From the NCBI GenBank assembly GCA_900542195.1, contig UQNA01000033.1, positions 1-30,662 on the forward strand: a stretch of DNA of 30,662 nt, written 5' to 3'. The position numbers and the translations under genes are program-made. Below the pieces are notes generated by a model that did not search any database, was not told the DNA's origin, and was given only the letters and a program-made list of their open reading frames with translations. Positions 1 to 7,830 of the stretch are shown here, one piece after another (the first letter of the stretch is position 1; each line of letters begins with the position of its first letter). Source of the stretch: an uncultured Sutterella sp. (lineage in GTDB: Bacteria; Pseudomonadota; Gammaproteobacteria; Burkholderiales; Burkholderiaceae_F).

Positions 1-385
1 AAGCTGGTCAACCAGACTTTTGCAAGCCTCGGGCTTTTAGCCCGGGGTGGTTGACAATATTTCCTTTAAGTTTCACGGTTAATCTTATTGAAAAAGAAGT
101 CCAGCTGAAAAAGTTGTGCTTAGAGGTGAATTTAGAAAAGCTTTGCTTTTTAAGGTTAAGGACAAATCAGGTAAAATATGTAACCATTTGCAATCCAGGT
201 TATGCCCGCCCTGCGGGTTCTCACTCAATTTGAGAAGCTGGATTTGTTAAGAGGAAGACGTATTTTTACCTTTAATCTCTTGACAGAGGTAATAGAATTG
301 CTTGCTTGGAGAAGATGTCATTATTTCCTTCAGAAGATATTTATAAGGGAAAATCAAAGACATCCTTCTTATTGGAGGTTTAGAA
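1..385. other. Gene-free leader upstream of the CobW gene
   Basis: I see no convincing gene here. Two short open frames (51-233 and 202-438) lack plausible ribosome sites and resemble no family I recognise; the second overlaps the start of the CobW gene in another frame. The stretch holds a nested hairpin at 7-55, a small CCCGC/GCGGG hairpin at 205-217, and an imperfect palindrome GGTAAAATATGTAACC at 170-185. A TTGACA lies at 280-285, but no good -10 element follows at normal spacing. It is probably an intergenic or 5' untranslated region. Confidence 0.5.
7..55. repeat. Nested hairpin at the window edge
   Basis: GTCAACCA at 7-14 pairs perfectly with TGGTTGAC at 48-55. Inside it, CCTCGGGCT at 27-35 pairs with AGCCCGGGG at 39-47 across a TTT loop; one pair is a G-T wobble. 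No T-run follows on the plus strand, so it is not a standard terminator for a gene arriving from the left. It could be a structured RNA, the end of an upstream feature or a mobile-element end; the sequence does not decide. Confidence 0.55.
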
Positions 386-1537
386 ATGGACAAGATGATT
401 CCTGTTACTATCATTACAGGTTTTCTTGGAGCTGGTAAAACAACTCTGTTAAACCGCATTCTCAAAGAAGAACACGGTCAGAAAATCGCCGTTATTGAAA
501 ACGAGTTCGGTGAAGAAGCCATCGACAGCGATCTGCTCGTCACTAATGAAGACGAAGAAATTATCACCATGAGCAACGGGTGCATTTGCTGCACTATTCG
601 AGGTGACCTCGCAGAAAATCTGATCAAACTCGCTGAAAGAAGAGAAAGAGGCGAAGCCAACTTTGACCGAGTCATCATTGAAACTACCGGCGTAGCCGAT
701 CCTGGTCCGGTTGCCCAAACCTTCTTTATGGATGAAGCTGTCAGCGAAAAATACATGGTTGACGGCATCATTACCGTCGTTGATGCAATCAACGGTACGA
801 GAACACTCAATGAATCCGAAGAAGCGCAGTCCCAAGTTGGCTTTGCCGACAGACTGCTCCTCTCTAAAGTAGATATTGCCGACAAAGAAGTCGTCCAAGA
901 TTTGACTGACCGTCTGCACCATATCAACCCGAGAGCTCCGATTATCGAATGCAACATGGGCAACATTGATATCAACGAAGTACTCGATATCCATGGCTTT
1001 AATCTTGATGCAGCTCTCGAGCTCGACCCGGATTTCTTAAAAGAAGAAGCTCCGGAATGCTGCGAACACGATCACCACGATCATGAAGAAGGATGCTGCT
1101 GCGGCCATCACCATGATCATGATCATCACCACGATGACGATCATTGCACCTGCGGTCATCATCACGACGAACACGAAGAGGGCTGCTCCTGTCATGACCA
1201 TCACGATCATCATGCACACAGCACGAAAGCTCGTTACGATGACGAAATTTCAGCCTTCATGTTCCACTCAGACAAACCGTTTGATCCGGCTCGTTTGGAC
1301 AGCTATATGAGATCTCTGACAGGGGTCTATGGTCCTGACATGCTCAGATATAAAGGCGTCCTTTACATGACCGGAACAAACCGCAAGATGATTTTCCAGG
1401 GCGTACATATGCTTATGGCCGCCGACTTAGGAAAGCCGTGGGGAGACGAAAAGCCATCTTCCAAGATTGTCTTTATCGGACGCCGCTTGCCTAAGAAATC
1501 AATCATTCAGGGCTTAGAAACCTGCTTAGCAGAATAA
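386..1537 (+). CDS. CobW/G3E-family GTPase with His/Cys-rich metal-binding loop
   Basis: This is a G3E-family P-loop GTPase of 383 residues, a presumed metal-insertion or zinc-trafficking chaperone of the cytoplasm. The sequence shows Walker A GFLGAGKT at residues 12-19, the metal-binding CICC motif of the CobW/COG0523 group at 66-69, an ETTG Walker B-side element near 99-103 and SKVD at 160-163 in place of the usual N/TKxD. The CobW C-terminal domain covers about 285-380. Between the domains, residues 225-278 hold about 22 His and 9 Cys with many Asp, far richer than typical members. GGAGG at 374-378 is well placed for the ATG. dksA follows after about 34 nt, a pairing I recall from other Burkholderiales. 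Family assignment is secure; the metal (zinc, cobalt or nickel) and client protein are unknown. Confidence 0.93.
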   Translation: MDKMIPVTIITGFLGAGKTTLLNRILKEEHGQKIAVIENEFGEEAIDSDLLVTNEDEEIITMSNGCICCTIRGDLAENLIKLAERRERGEANFDRVIIETTGVADPGPVAQTFFMDEAVSEKYMVDGIITVVDAINGTRTLNESEEAQSQVGFADRLLLSKVDIADKEVVQDLTDRLHHINPRAPIIECNMGNIDINEVLDIHGFNLDAALELDPDFLKEEAPECCEHDHHDHEEGCCCGHHHDHDHHHDDDHCTCGHHHDEHEEGCSCHDHHDHHAHSTKARYDDEISAFMFHSDKPFDPARLDSYMRSLTGVYGPDMLRYKGVLYMTGTNRKMIFQGVHMLMAADLGKPWGDEKPSSKIVFIGRRLPKKSIIQGLETCLAE

Positions 1538-1571
1538 TTTATTAGTAAACATTAGTTATAGGGAAAATAAC

Positions 1572-2213
1572 ATGGCAACAAAACGTAGCGCCACAGCTAA
1601 AAAAACCGCTGCAGCTGAATCCAGCGTTAAAAAGACGTCTACACAAAAAGCCTTTGAAGACGCTGCCGAAATTGCTCCTTTAGTTCAGACACACAAGTCC
1701 AACGGCGGGAACGTCGTCGATGAAAAAGAAGCTCAAAAAGCAGCTGAATTCTTAATGGACTCTATGGCCAATAAGACTCAGGGCGGCATTATTGTTGACG
1801 GAATCGAAATCCCGACACTGGCTGAACTCTTGAGCATGCCGGAAGAAGACTACATGAACGAAAGACAGGTCGCCTTCTTCAAGCACCTTCTCAGAGAAAG
1901 AGAAGCTCAGCTGAAGGAAAATGCAGGTCAGACCACAGAAAACCTTCGTGAAAACACAATTATTCCGGATCCTTCCGACCGCGCCACTGTTGAAGAAGAA
2001 CATGCTTTGGAACTTCGCACCCGTGATCGCGAAAGAAAGCTTCTGAAGAAAGTTCAAGAAGCTCTTAAGCGTTTGGACAAGGGCGAGTACGGCTGGTGCG
2101 AAGAAACCGGCGATCCAATCGGTATTCCTCGTCTTTTAGCTCGCCCGACTGCAACTCTCTCTTTGGAAGCTCAGCAAAGAAGAGAAATGCGTCAGAAGCT
2201 CTACGGGGATTAA
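1572..2213 (+). CDS. dksA: RNA polymerase-binding transcription factor DksA
   Basis: DksA enters the RNA polymerase secondary channel and works with ppGpp in the stringent response. The protein has 213 residues against about 151 in E. coli, because a Lys/Ala-rich leader of roughly 70 residues precedes the conserved part. The coiled coil carries the tip motif DxxDxA (D133, D136, A138), needed for activity in the family. The C-terminal zinc-finger region retains only one cysteine (C176, in YGWCEETG); the other three positions are Thr, Ser and Ala. This degenerate finger, followed by RPTATLSLEAQ, is what I know from Burkholderiales DksA, so it is a lineage trait rather than damage. It lies just downstream of the CobW gene and probably shares its transcript, ending at the hairpin at 2275-2305. 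Confidence 0.95.
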   Translation: MATKRSATAKKTAAAESSVKKTSTQKAFEDAAEIAPLVQTHKSNGGNVVDEKEAQKAAEFLMDSMANKTQGGIIVDGIEIPTLAELLSMPEEDYMNERQVAFFKHLLREREAQLKENAGQTTENLRENTIIPDPSDRATVEEEHALELRTRDRERKLLKKVQEALKRLDKGEYGWCEETGDPIGIPRLLARPTATLSLEAQQRREMRQKLYGD

Positions 2214-2274
2214 TCCGCGCTTAGCTTCTCGCTGAAGTCAATCTCTCTATGCTTCAGCAGAAACTCACAAGAAT

Positions 2275-2305
2275 GGCTTATTGCCGAAAGGCAATAAGCC
2301 GTTTT
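2275..2305 (+). terminator. Rho-independent terminator after dksA
   Basis: A perfect 11-bp stem, GGCTTATTGCC at 2275-2285 and GGCAATAAGCC at 2290-2300, closes on a GAAA tetraloop and is followed by GTTTT. It ends the CobW-dksA transcription unit. Confidence 0.85.
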
Positions 2306-2408
2306 GCTTAAAAGTTGTGGAATAGAAACGTACAGCGGAAATAGCAAGAAAAAACTTTCACCCTTTAAGCACAGGAGCAGCCTCAAATGCGGAGGCTCAA
2401 AAACACCG

Positions 2409-2440
2409 GAACTATCTCACACATTAGTTAGAGATAGTTC
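2409..2440 (-). terminator. Hairpin, candidate terminator for the minus-strand exported protein
   Basis: GAACTATCTC at 2409-2418 and GAGATAGTTC at 2431-2440 form a perfect 10-bp stem with a 12-nt loop. Read on the minus strand, it lies about 40 nt past the stop of the small exported protein and is followed by CGGTGTTTTTG, which suits a terminator. The stem is AT-rich, so strength is uncertain. Confidence 0.5.
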
Positions 2441-2481
2441 ACAAGAATTCCAAACCAGACTATTATTCGTCCGGCGTCTTA

Positions 2482-2952
2482 TTAATCATCATCGTGGTGA
2501 TGGTGTTTTTTGAAATGCTTCTTGAAGTGTTTCTCCATTTTCTTCTGGTGCTTCCACTCCTTCTCCATGTGCTTGTAGTAATGTTCATCGTGTCTTGGAT
2601 GATAGCGAGGACCGTACTCCTGCTCGTACCACGAGTTCTTCACAAAGAAAACAGGACGTTCACAGGCACCGTATCGTCCGCAATACTGCCTCCAAGCCTT
2701 CCTCTGGAAATTAGGCACCCGAAGATAAATAGGTTCAGCTGCGACAACCACAGGTCCGACGGCAATTACCGGCTGAACATTCCATAACTGAGGGACCATG
2801 CCGGAAACCATAGGAATCGGTCCGAAATATCCGGGCGCTCCTACATTCACATTTAAGTCAAAGTGCACGCCGGCGGTCGCATTAAATGTAAGCAGCCAAG
2901 AGGCGCAGAACAAACTGAACCAGCCGCAAATCTTTCCTAGAACTTTCCTCAT
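2482..2952 (-). CDS. Small exported protein with His/Lys-rich tail
   Basis: This is a 156-residue protein of unknown function. Residues 1-27 are a clear Sec signal peptide (basic start, hydrophobic core, cleavage expected after NATA). The mature part has a hydrophobic Gly/Pro/Val-rich segment (28-75), then an aromatic and Cys-containing core (about 76-115, with two cysteines in YCGRYGAC). The C-terminus (about 118-156) is very rich in His, Lys and Tyr, ending in four His and three Asp. I recall similar secreted hypothetical proteins with a YLRVP...YGAC core in other Burkholderiales, but no known role. The His-rich tail suggests metal binding in the periplasm or cell surface, echoing the His-rich GTPase nearby. 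It is encoded opposite to dksA. Confidence 0.75.
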   Translation of the reverse strand: MRKVLGKICGWFSLFCASWLLTFNATAGVHFDLNVNVGAPGYFGPIPMVSGMVPQLWNVQPVIAVGPVVVAAEPIYLRVPNFQRKAWRQYCGRYGACERPVFFVKNSWYEQEYGPRYHPRHDEHYYKHMEKEWKHQKKMEKHFKKHFKKHHHHDDD

Positions 2953-3244
2953 TTTGTCCTCTTGGAAAAGTTACCTTGAAACGAGAATATCAGAGAAAAT
3001 GTTGCTAAGTAAGTATTTGTACCTATATAGAGGCTAATTTATGCTCAAATTAAGTGACGGCTATCCAGTCAAAATCATTTAAGAAAAAGAAACAAAACCT
3101 TCATCTAAGCTAACGAAATGAGGAACTTCCTGTAGAAGGCCTGCCTTTTGGTCACTAAATTCGTTTCAATACCAAACTTTGATCTAAAGTTAAGAAAAAT
3201 ATTTCATAACTGAGCAAGTTAGTATTCACAATCCCAAGAAGAAA
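2953..3244. other. Intergenic region between two divergent genes
   Basis: It separates the minus-strand exported protein from the plus-strand AEC permease and should hold both promoters. It is AT-rich. I see no clear -35/-10 pair and only short inverted repeats such as AGGAACTTCCT near 3120. Confidence 0.4.
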
Positions 3245-4183
3245 ATGTTCGTACAAAATTTTTTGGTTGCCTTCCCTTTGTTTGCTCTGATAGGGCTCGG
3301 ATTTTTGTGTACTAAGCTAAACCTTCTTACGGATTCAGTCGGCACAGGCCTTTCTAAGTATGCGTTTGTTATTGCTCTGCCGATGCTCCTGTTTAATGTC
3401 ATGAGCAATATCACTCACTTGCCTCCTCCGAACTGGTTTATTGCTATTGCTTTTTTTGGGTCTTGCTTCATCGTCTTTGTAATAGGAAGAGTCATCGGCG
3501 ACAGGTTCTTAAAATTAAATGGAGAAGGGCAAACCATCTTTGGGATGGCCGGAGTTTTCTCAAATAATGTCCAACTTGGAATTCCTATTGCCATTTCTCT
3601 TCTCGGCCAGGAAGCCCTTCCCTCGATTGCAGTTATTTTTTCTTTGAACGGTTTTCTGATGTGGACACTGGCCACAATTGCCATTGAAATCAGCAGAAAT
3701 AAGAGCCCTTCTATTAAAAAAACGATTATTAAAGGAACTTGGTCTACTCTCAAAAATCCGATTGTGGTCGGTATTCTCGCCGGTACGTTATGGGGATTCA
3801 CTGGACTTACACTGCCCACTCCCGTTCAGACCGCTGCTGACTTGCTTGGCAACTCAGCATCTACCGTCGCTTTGTTTGCAGTGGGAATCGGGCTAGCTAG
3901 ATACAAAATTTCCAGCAACTTGGGCTTTTCTCTTTGGATTACCTTATTAAAACTCGGCGTTCAGCCGTTAATCGTGCTGGTTCTCTGCCAAATAATTGGA
4001 TTAGGACCGTTGGAAACGAAAGCCACCTGTCTGATGGCTTGTTTGCCTGTCGGCGTCAACGTCTACATCATGTCTCAAGAATTTAACGTTTTACAAGGTG
4101 CGACTGCAAACGCTTTGCTTATCACCACCACTCTGGCCTGTCTCACTGTGCCGCTGACTTTGGCGGTATTTGGCCTCATGTAA
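3245..4183 (+). CDS. AEC-family permease (auxin efflux carrier type)
   Basis: This is an inner-membrane secondary transporter of 312 residues, the usual length for the bacterial auxin-efflux-carrier family (Mem_trans), whose studied members move malate, malonate or other carboxylates. The sequence shows about ten hydrophobic helices in a five-plus-five arrangement. The first half carries the family's NNVQLGIPI-type motif (FSNNVQLGIPIAISLLG) near residues 100-115, and the second half has a conserved helix with CLPVGVNVYIMSQEF near 260-275. A weak AAGAAG at 3236-3241 precedes the ATG. It is a single gene convergent with the GntR regulator, only 27 nt away. The substrate cannot be read from sequence; a dicarboxylate would suit the neighbourhood. 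Confidence 0.88.
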   Translation: MFVQNFLVAFPLFALIGLGFLCTKLNLLTDSVGTGLSKYAFVIALPMLLFNVMSNITHLPPPNWFIAIAFFGSCFIVFVIGRVIGDRFLKLNGEGQTIFGMAGVFSNNVQLGIPIAISLLGQEALPSIAVIFSLNGFLMWTLATIAIEISRNKSPSIKKTIIKGTWSTLKNPIVVGILAGTLWGFTGLTLPTPVQTAADLLGNSASTVALFAVGIGLARYKISSNLGFSLWITLLKLGVQPLIVLVLCQIIGLGPLETKATCLMACLPVGVNVYIMSQEFNVLQGATANALLITTTLACLTVPLTLAVFGLM

Positions 4184-4210
4184 TCTTAAAGAATTCTTCC
4201 GATCCTCGGT

Positions 4211-4984
4211 TCAAGCCTCGGGCATCGGTGCGTAGTGATATTTGTCAGTGATGCTTAACTGTCTGTGGTACTCAACCGGCTCATCATTGACGGTGTAGGC
4301 AATTCTGCGAATTTCTATAACCGGAGTAGGAGACGGAAGTGAAAACATATAGCAAAGATTAGGCGGCAAAAGAGCTGCCTTAATCGTTTCTTCGCATCGG
4401 CCGATAGAGACTCCTAGTTCGGTTTGGTAGAAAGAATATAGAAGCTTTTCTTTGTGATTGAGAAGGTTCTCTTGGGTCAGCTTCTCGAACTCTTTGCCTC
4501 TTGCCCAAATTTCATCAAAAGTCACTAATCCGGAAGAAGCCATCAGAGCACGGGCGGTATGAACCACCAAATCCTCGGATGTCTGCTTCAAAATCTTTTG
4601 GATTTCCAAAGGAGCGACAACGCGATCGAAGAATAGAAGTTTAGTTGCAGTCGGAACACTTTCATCTTTTTCCGGATCATCGGGAACCAGCTTGATGTAG
4701 CGCTTTTGAAAGTGCGCCTCATTAGTCCGCATCTCCGCCACAAAAGTTCCTTTGCCTTGACGGCGAATAAGGGCGCCTTTGTCAACCAAAAGATTTAGAG
4801 CCCGCCTCATCGTTCCTTGACTAACATTAAAAGAATGGGCGAGCTCGATTTCATTGGGAAGCATCTCTCCGGGGGCCCATTTGCCATGGCTGATCATTTC
4901 GGCAAGAGTCTTACTTACTTGCTCAAACAGAGTCAATCTTTGCGGAAAAACGAAATCGCTTTCAATCGAAGAGAAATTGTCCAT
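4211..4984 (-). CDS. GntR-family transcriptional regulator, HutC/UTRA type
   Basis: This is a 257-residue DNA-binding regulator. Residues about 17-83 form the GntR winged helix-turn-helix, including PNEIELAHSFNVSQGTMRRAL and the wing IRRQGKGTFV. Residues about 105-250 form a UTRA effector-binding domain, with the family's final segment containing PVIEIRRIAY and EYHRQLSITDKY. GGGAG eight bases before the ATG fits translation start. It is the last gene of an operon with an OFA transporter and an AbgA-like amidohydrolase, 74 nt after the latter, so it most likely senses the transported compound or its product. A 12-bp palindrome at 7703-7714 upstream of the operon is a candidate operator. The effector is unknown. 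Confidence 0.9.
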   Translation of the reverse strand: MDNFSSIESDFVFPQRLTLFEQVSKTLAEMISHGKWAPGEMLPNEIELAHSFNVSQGTMRRALNLLVDKGALIRRQGKGTFVAEMRTNEAHFQKRYIKLVPDDPEKDESVPTATKLLFFDRVVAPLEIQKILKQTSEDLVVHTARALMASSGLVTFDEIWARGKEFEKLTQENLLNHKEKLLYSFYQTELGVSIGRCEETIKAALLPPNLCYMFSLPSPTPVIEIRRIAYTVNDEPVEYHRQLSITDKYHYAPMPEA

Positions 4985-5058
4985 CTGAGCAGCTCCCGGA
5001 GAAATTTTGAGTTGTTATGTAGTGCAGTTTATTTTTTTTGCTTCCGGGTTTAATTTTA

Positions 5059-6339
5059 CTAACTACTTAATTTATTAACCACCTGAGCTATACCCTTATA
5101 GATCTCAAAGGCATTAGGCAAACTTTGTTCGTCTTGGAGATCGAAATTCGGGCGGTGATGGCCTTGGTGATTACAGCCGTAAAGAATAAATGCTGCTTTT
5201 CCGCCATTCTTAATTACTCTGCTCAAGAATAAGGCGCAGTCTTCAGATCCTGACGGGCAATGGATTCTTGGAACCATTTTAACGTTCGGGATCTTTGCCA
5301 TCACTTCTTCAACGGTGTCGAAGAATTCCGGACATGGAGTCAGAGTGATGGATTCACCGGCTAGCTCGACCTTTGACTTAACTCGATAAGACTTGTCTAT
5401 GCCAGCGAAAATATCATATACACAATTCTTCATGAAGTCATTAACTTCTTTAGTCTCTCCTCTGACTTCCATCTGAATCTTGGCATGAGCCGGCACTACA
5501 TTTCTACCTTCACCGGCGTGCAGAGTTCCGACAGAAACCATCGTTGCTCCGTCTCCATGTCTCGGAATTCCTTGGAGCATCATGGATGCAGCGCAGGCGG
5601 CCATCAAGGCATTATTGCCAAGCTGAGGGCAATTTCCGGCATGGGCTGCTTTGCCTTCAATTGTTACATCAAACTTGGAAGAAGCCAGAAAACCTCCGTC
5701 CATTACCGCCACTTCACCTAAACCAATGACGCCGCCGACATGGCCCCCCACGAAGTAGTCAACATCATCAACAATTCCGGCTTCTACCATAGCGCGTGCG
5801 CCGCGAACGCCTTCTTCAGCAGGTTGGAAAATCAATTTAAATTTACCGCAGAGCTGATCTTTGTTATCCCAAAGCCAATGTGCTAAAGCCAGTCCGACAG
5901 CGCTATGTCCGTCATGCCCGCAGGCGTGCATGAAACCCGGTCTTTCGGATGCAAATCCTAATTTATTAGGCAGGTGTTCCGGATCCTTAGTCTCGCGAAC
6001 CAACACACAGTCGATATCGCTTCTGAAAGCAGTCGTTGGACCCGGACGGCCGGTATCTATCACTGCTACTGCGCCGGTATACCCATCGCATTCATCAATA
6101 AAAGCTTGGGGAACACCATGATTTAACGCTCTGGTGATTGCGTCCTCAACGAGCTGAGGATCTCTGCCGAGGACTTCATTTTCGTTGATGTTAGCTTTTC
6201 CGACAGTAACCGGAATGCCCATTTTTCTGAGCTGATCGACAATGTAGTAAGTCGTCTCAAATTCGGTCCATCCTTCTTCAGGGCGTTTGTGCAGATGGCG
6301 GCGGTGAGCAACCATTTCATTGACGTACACAGAGTTCAT
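5059..6339 (-). CDS. M20 amidohydrolase, AbgA-like (p-aminobenzoyl-glutamate hydrolase type)
   Basis: This is a cytosolic metallopeptidase of 426 residues that probably cleaves an aminoacyl or aroyl amide. It resembles E. coli AbgA closely along its length, notably TGRPGP near 96-101, the metal-binding HACGHDGH segment at 138-145, FQPAEEG with the catalytic glutamate pair at 171-177, GARAMVEAG, GRNVVPA and a GSED near the C-terminus. The ATG at 6339 has GGAG nine bases upstream; an in-frame TTG at 6351 has none, so I chose 6339. The start overlaps the end of the OFA transporter gene by about 23 bp, suggesting translational coupling. No AbgB partner or AbgT transporter is present, so the true substrate may not be p-aminobenzoyl-glutamate. 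Confidence 0.88.
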   Translation of the reverse strand: MNSVYVNEMVAHRRHLHKRPEEGWTEFETTYYIVDQLRKMGIPVTVGKANINENEVLGRDPQLVEDAITRALNHGVPQAFIDECDGYTGAVAVIDTGRPGPTTAFRSDIDCVLVRETKDPEHLPNKLGFASERPGFMHACGHDGHSAVGLALAHWLWDNKDQLCGKFKLIFQPAEEGVRGARAMVEAGIVDDVDYFVGGHVGGVIGLGEVAVMDGGFLASSKFDVTIEGKAAHAGNCPQLGNNALMAACAASMMLQGIPRHGDGATMVSVGTLHAGEGRNVVPAHAKIQMEVRGETKEVNDFMKNCVYDIFAGIDKSYRVKSKVELAGESITLTPCPEFFDTVEEVMAKIPNVKMVPRIHCPSGSEDCALFLSRVIKNGGKAAFILYGCNHQGHHRPNFDLQDEQSLPNAFEIYKGIAQVVNKLSS

Positions 6340-7603
6340 GATTTTCTCCAAAGTTATTTAAGGTTAACTGATCTTTTTTTTTCAGGTACAGATAGAAGCA
6401 AGCAAAGGCGATTCCAATAACACCGGCGCTCATGCAGATCCAGTAAGCGAGATCGTTAGAACCGGACTCTTGAGCCCACTTAATGAGAGCCGGACCGGCA
6501 AAGCCTCCGACGCTATAGCCCAAGAACATGAGGGAAAGGTTGACGCTGTTGTGCTTACTGCCAAATTCATCGGCGACCAGGCTCGGATAAGTGCCGATAA
6601 ATGCTCCATAGCACAAGCCAATCAAAACGATTCCGATAAAGAAGAAACTTACTTTGGACGCATTGGCCTGAGACAGCAAAACGAAACCCGCCAATGCAAT
6701 CACGAGCATCACGATTAAGGTTTGTACTCGGCCGAATTTGTCAGAAACCGCACCGGAGACAAACCGTCCGATTGTATTGGCCACAGAAATTACGGAAACG
6801 GCGGTAGCTGCTGCTCCCAAACCCAAACCGATTTGATTCTGAGCAATCCCGGCTAGACTGGAAATGAGCATCAAACCCATGGTTGAGCCAGTAATAAACA
6901 AGGCAAACAGAGGAATAAATAAGGGTGACTTCAACATTCCGACCCAGTTAGTTTCAACGCCGATATGTTTGGAACCGGAAGACAGAGCGGTAAAGCTATC
7001 TGCAAAATGGTCAGGACACTTATCGGTGAAAGCTGCGCAGAGAGGAATCAATACTCCCGAGAAAATTCCGAAATAGATACAGGTAGATGAAATACCGGAT
7101 ACTTCAATTAATCCATTGATTGCAAACGGCAACAGTGCAGCGCCAATGCCCAAAGAAGCTGTCACCAGGCCACCCGCAAATCCTTTTTTGTCCGGGAAGA
7201 ATTTGACTGCGCTATTGATAGTGCAGCCGTTAACCATTCCTGTCCCGATGCCGACACACAGGCCGTAACCGAGATAAAGCATGGTCAATGAAGATGACAA
7301 ACCGCAGAGGATATACCCAAGGCCTATCATCACGCCTCCTGCAATTACCACCAGCTTAGGTCCGAGACGATCGTTAATAAAGCCGCCGGCCAGCATTAGA
7401 AAAGGTGTTACACCGGCAGCCAAGCCGAATACTTGTCCAAGATCCGATGCTGTTAAAGAACTTCCGTTGAGCTCATTGAGGCGTACCGCTAAAGGACCGG
7501 CAAAAACGCTCCAGATATAGAGAGCGCCGGTACAGAAATTAATGGCACAAAACAGGAAGAGAAATAACCAACGTTTTTTCTTTAAATCGTTCCAATTGTT
7601 CAT
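6317..7603 (-). CDS. MFS transporter, OFA (oxalate/formate antiporter) family
   Basis: This is an inner-membrane carrier of 428 residues with about twelve hydrophobic segments. The start (LFLFCAINFCTGALYIWSVF) and the helix pairs with FGLAAGVTPF, GYGLCVGIGTGMVNGC and GRFVSGAVSDKFGR match the oxalate/formate antiporter family, which exchanges small carboxylates. AAGGA six bases before the ATG supports the start. It is the first gene of the operon with the AbgA-like hydrolase and the GntR regulator, so it likely imports the hydrolase's substrate or exports its product. Family is well supported; substrate is inference. OxlT itself should not be assumed. Confidence 0.88.
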   Translation of the reverse strand: MNNWNDLKKKRWLFLFLFCAINFCTGALYIWSVFAGPLAVRLNELNGSSLTASDLGQVFGLAAGVTPFLMLAGGFINDRLGPKLVVIAGGVMIGLGYILCGLSSSLTMLYLGYGLCVGIGTGMVNGCTINSAVKFFPDKKGFAGGLVTASLGIGAALLPFAINGLIEVSGISSTCIYFGIFSGVLIPLCAAFTDKCPDHFADSFTALSSGSKHIGVETNWVGMLKSPLFIPLFALFITGSTMGLMLISSLAGIAQNQIGLGLGAAATAVSVISVANTIGRFVSGAVSDKFGRVQTLIVMLVIALAGFVLLSQANASKVSFFFIGIVLIGLCYGAFIGTYPSLVADEFGSKHNSVNLSLMFLGYSVGGFAGPALIKWAQESGSNDLAYWICMSAGVIGIAFACFYLYLKKKDQLTLNNFGENHELCVRQ

Positions 7604-7702
7604 AGAGATTCCTTATCTGTTCTGAGGCACAGTCTAGAGAAATCTCCAAAGTTAACAATAGAATATTTACTTAAATATCAATTAGTTATTTAATATCAGA
7701 TA

Positions 7703-7714
7703 TCGGATATCCGA
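7703..7714. promoter_or_regulatory. 12-bp perfect palindrome, candidate operator
   Basis: TCGGATATCCGA lies in the 227-bp space between the divergent OFA-transporter and DcuC-carrier operons. The surroundings are AT-rich and repeat ATATC/GATAT motifs. A perfect even palindrome here fits a dimeric regulator, with the GntR/UTRA protein of the minus-strand operon the obvious candidate. This is inference from position only. Confidence 0.4.
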
Positions 7715-7830
7715 CATAAGTTGTAAAACAAAAAACGTACCGATTTTCCGAATGTGCCTGCAAGCGAGCCGTTCCTAGACTTGTAAATATCTTCACAACC
7801 AATCCCATCAACTACGATTCAGAGGTTTTC

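Noticed and set aside
170..185. Imperfect palindrome GGTAAAATATGTAACC as a Zur-type site before the CobW gene
   Set aside because: Only 12 of 16 positions are symmetric, the match to known Zur boxes is poor, and it lies about 200 nt upstream. Not listed as a regulatory site.
449..994. Long antisense frames inside the CobW gene
   Set aside because: They mirror the strongly coding plus strand and show no domain; coding shadows.
2304..2513. Open frame between dksA and the exported protein
   Set aside because: It overlaps the dksA terminator, crosses two hairpins and has no ribosome site or family resemblance.
4199..4227. CCGAT...ATCGG repeat between the AEC and GntR genes as a bidirectional terminator
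   Set aside because: Only a 5-bp stem, interrupted by direct CCTCGG copies and overlapping the GntR coding end; too weak.
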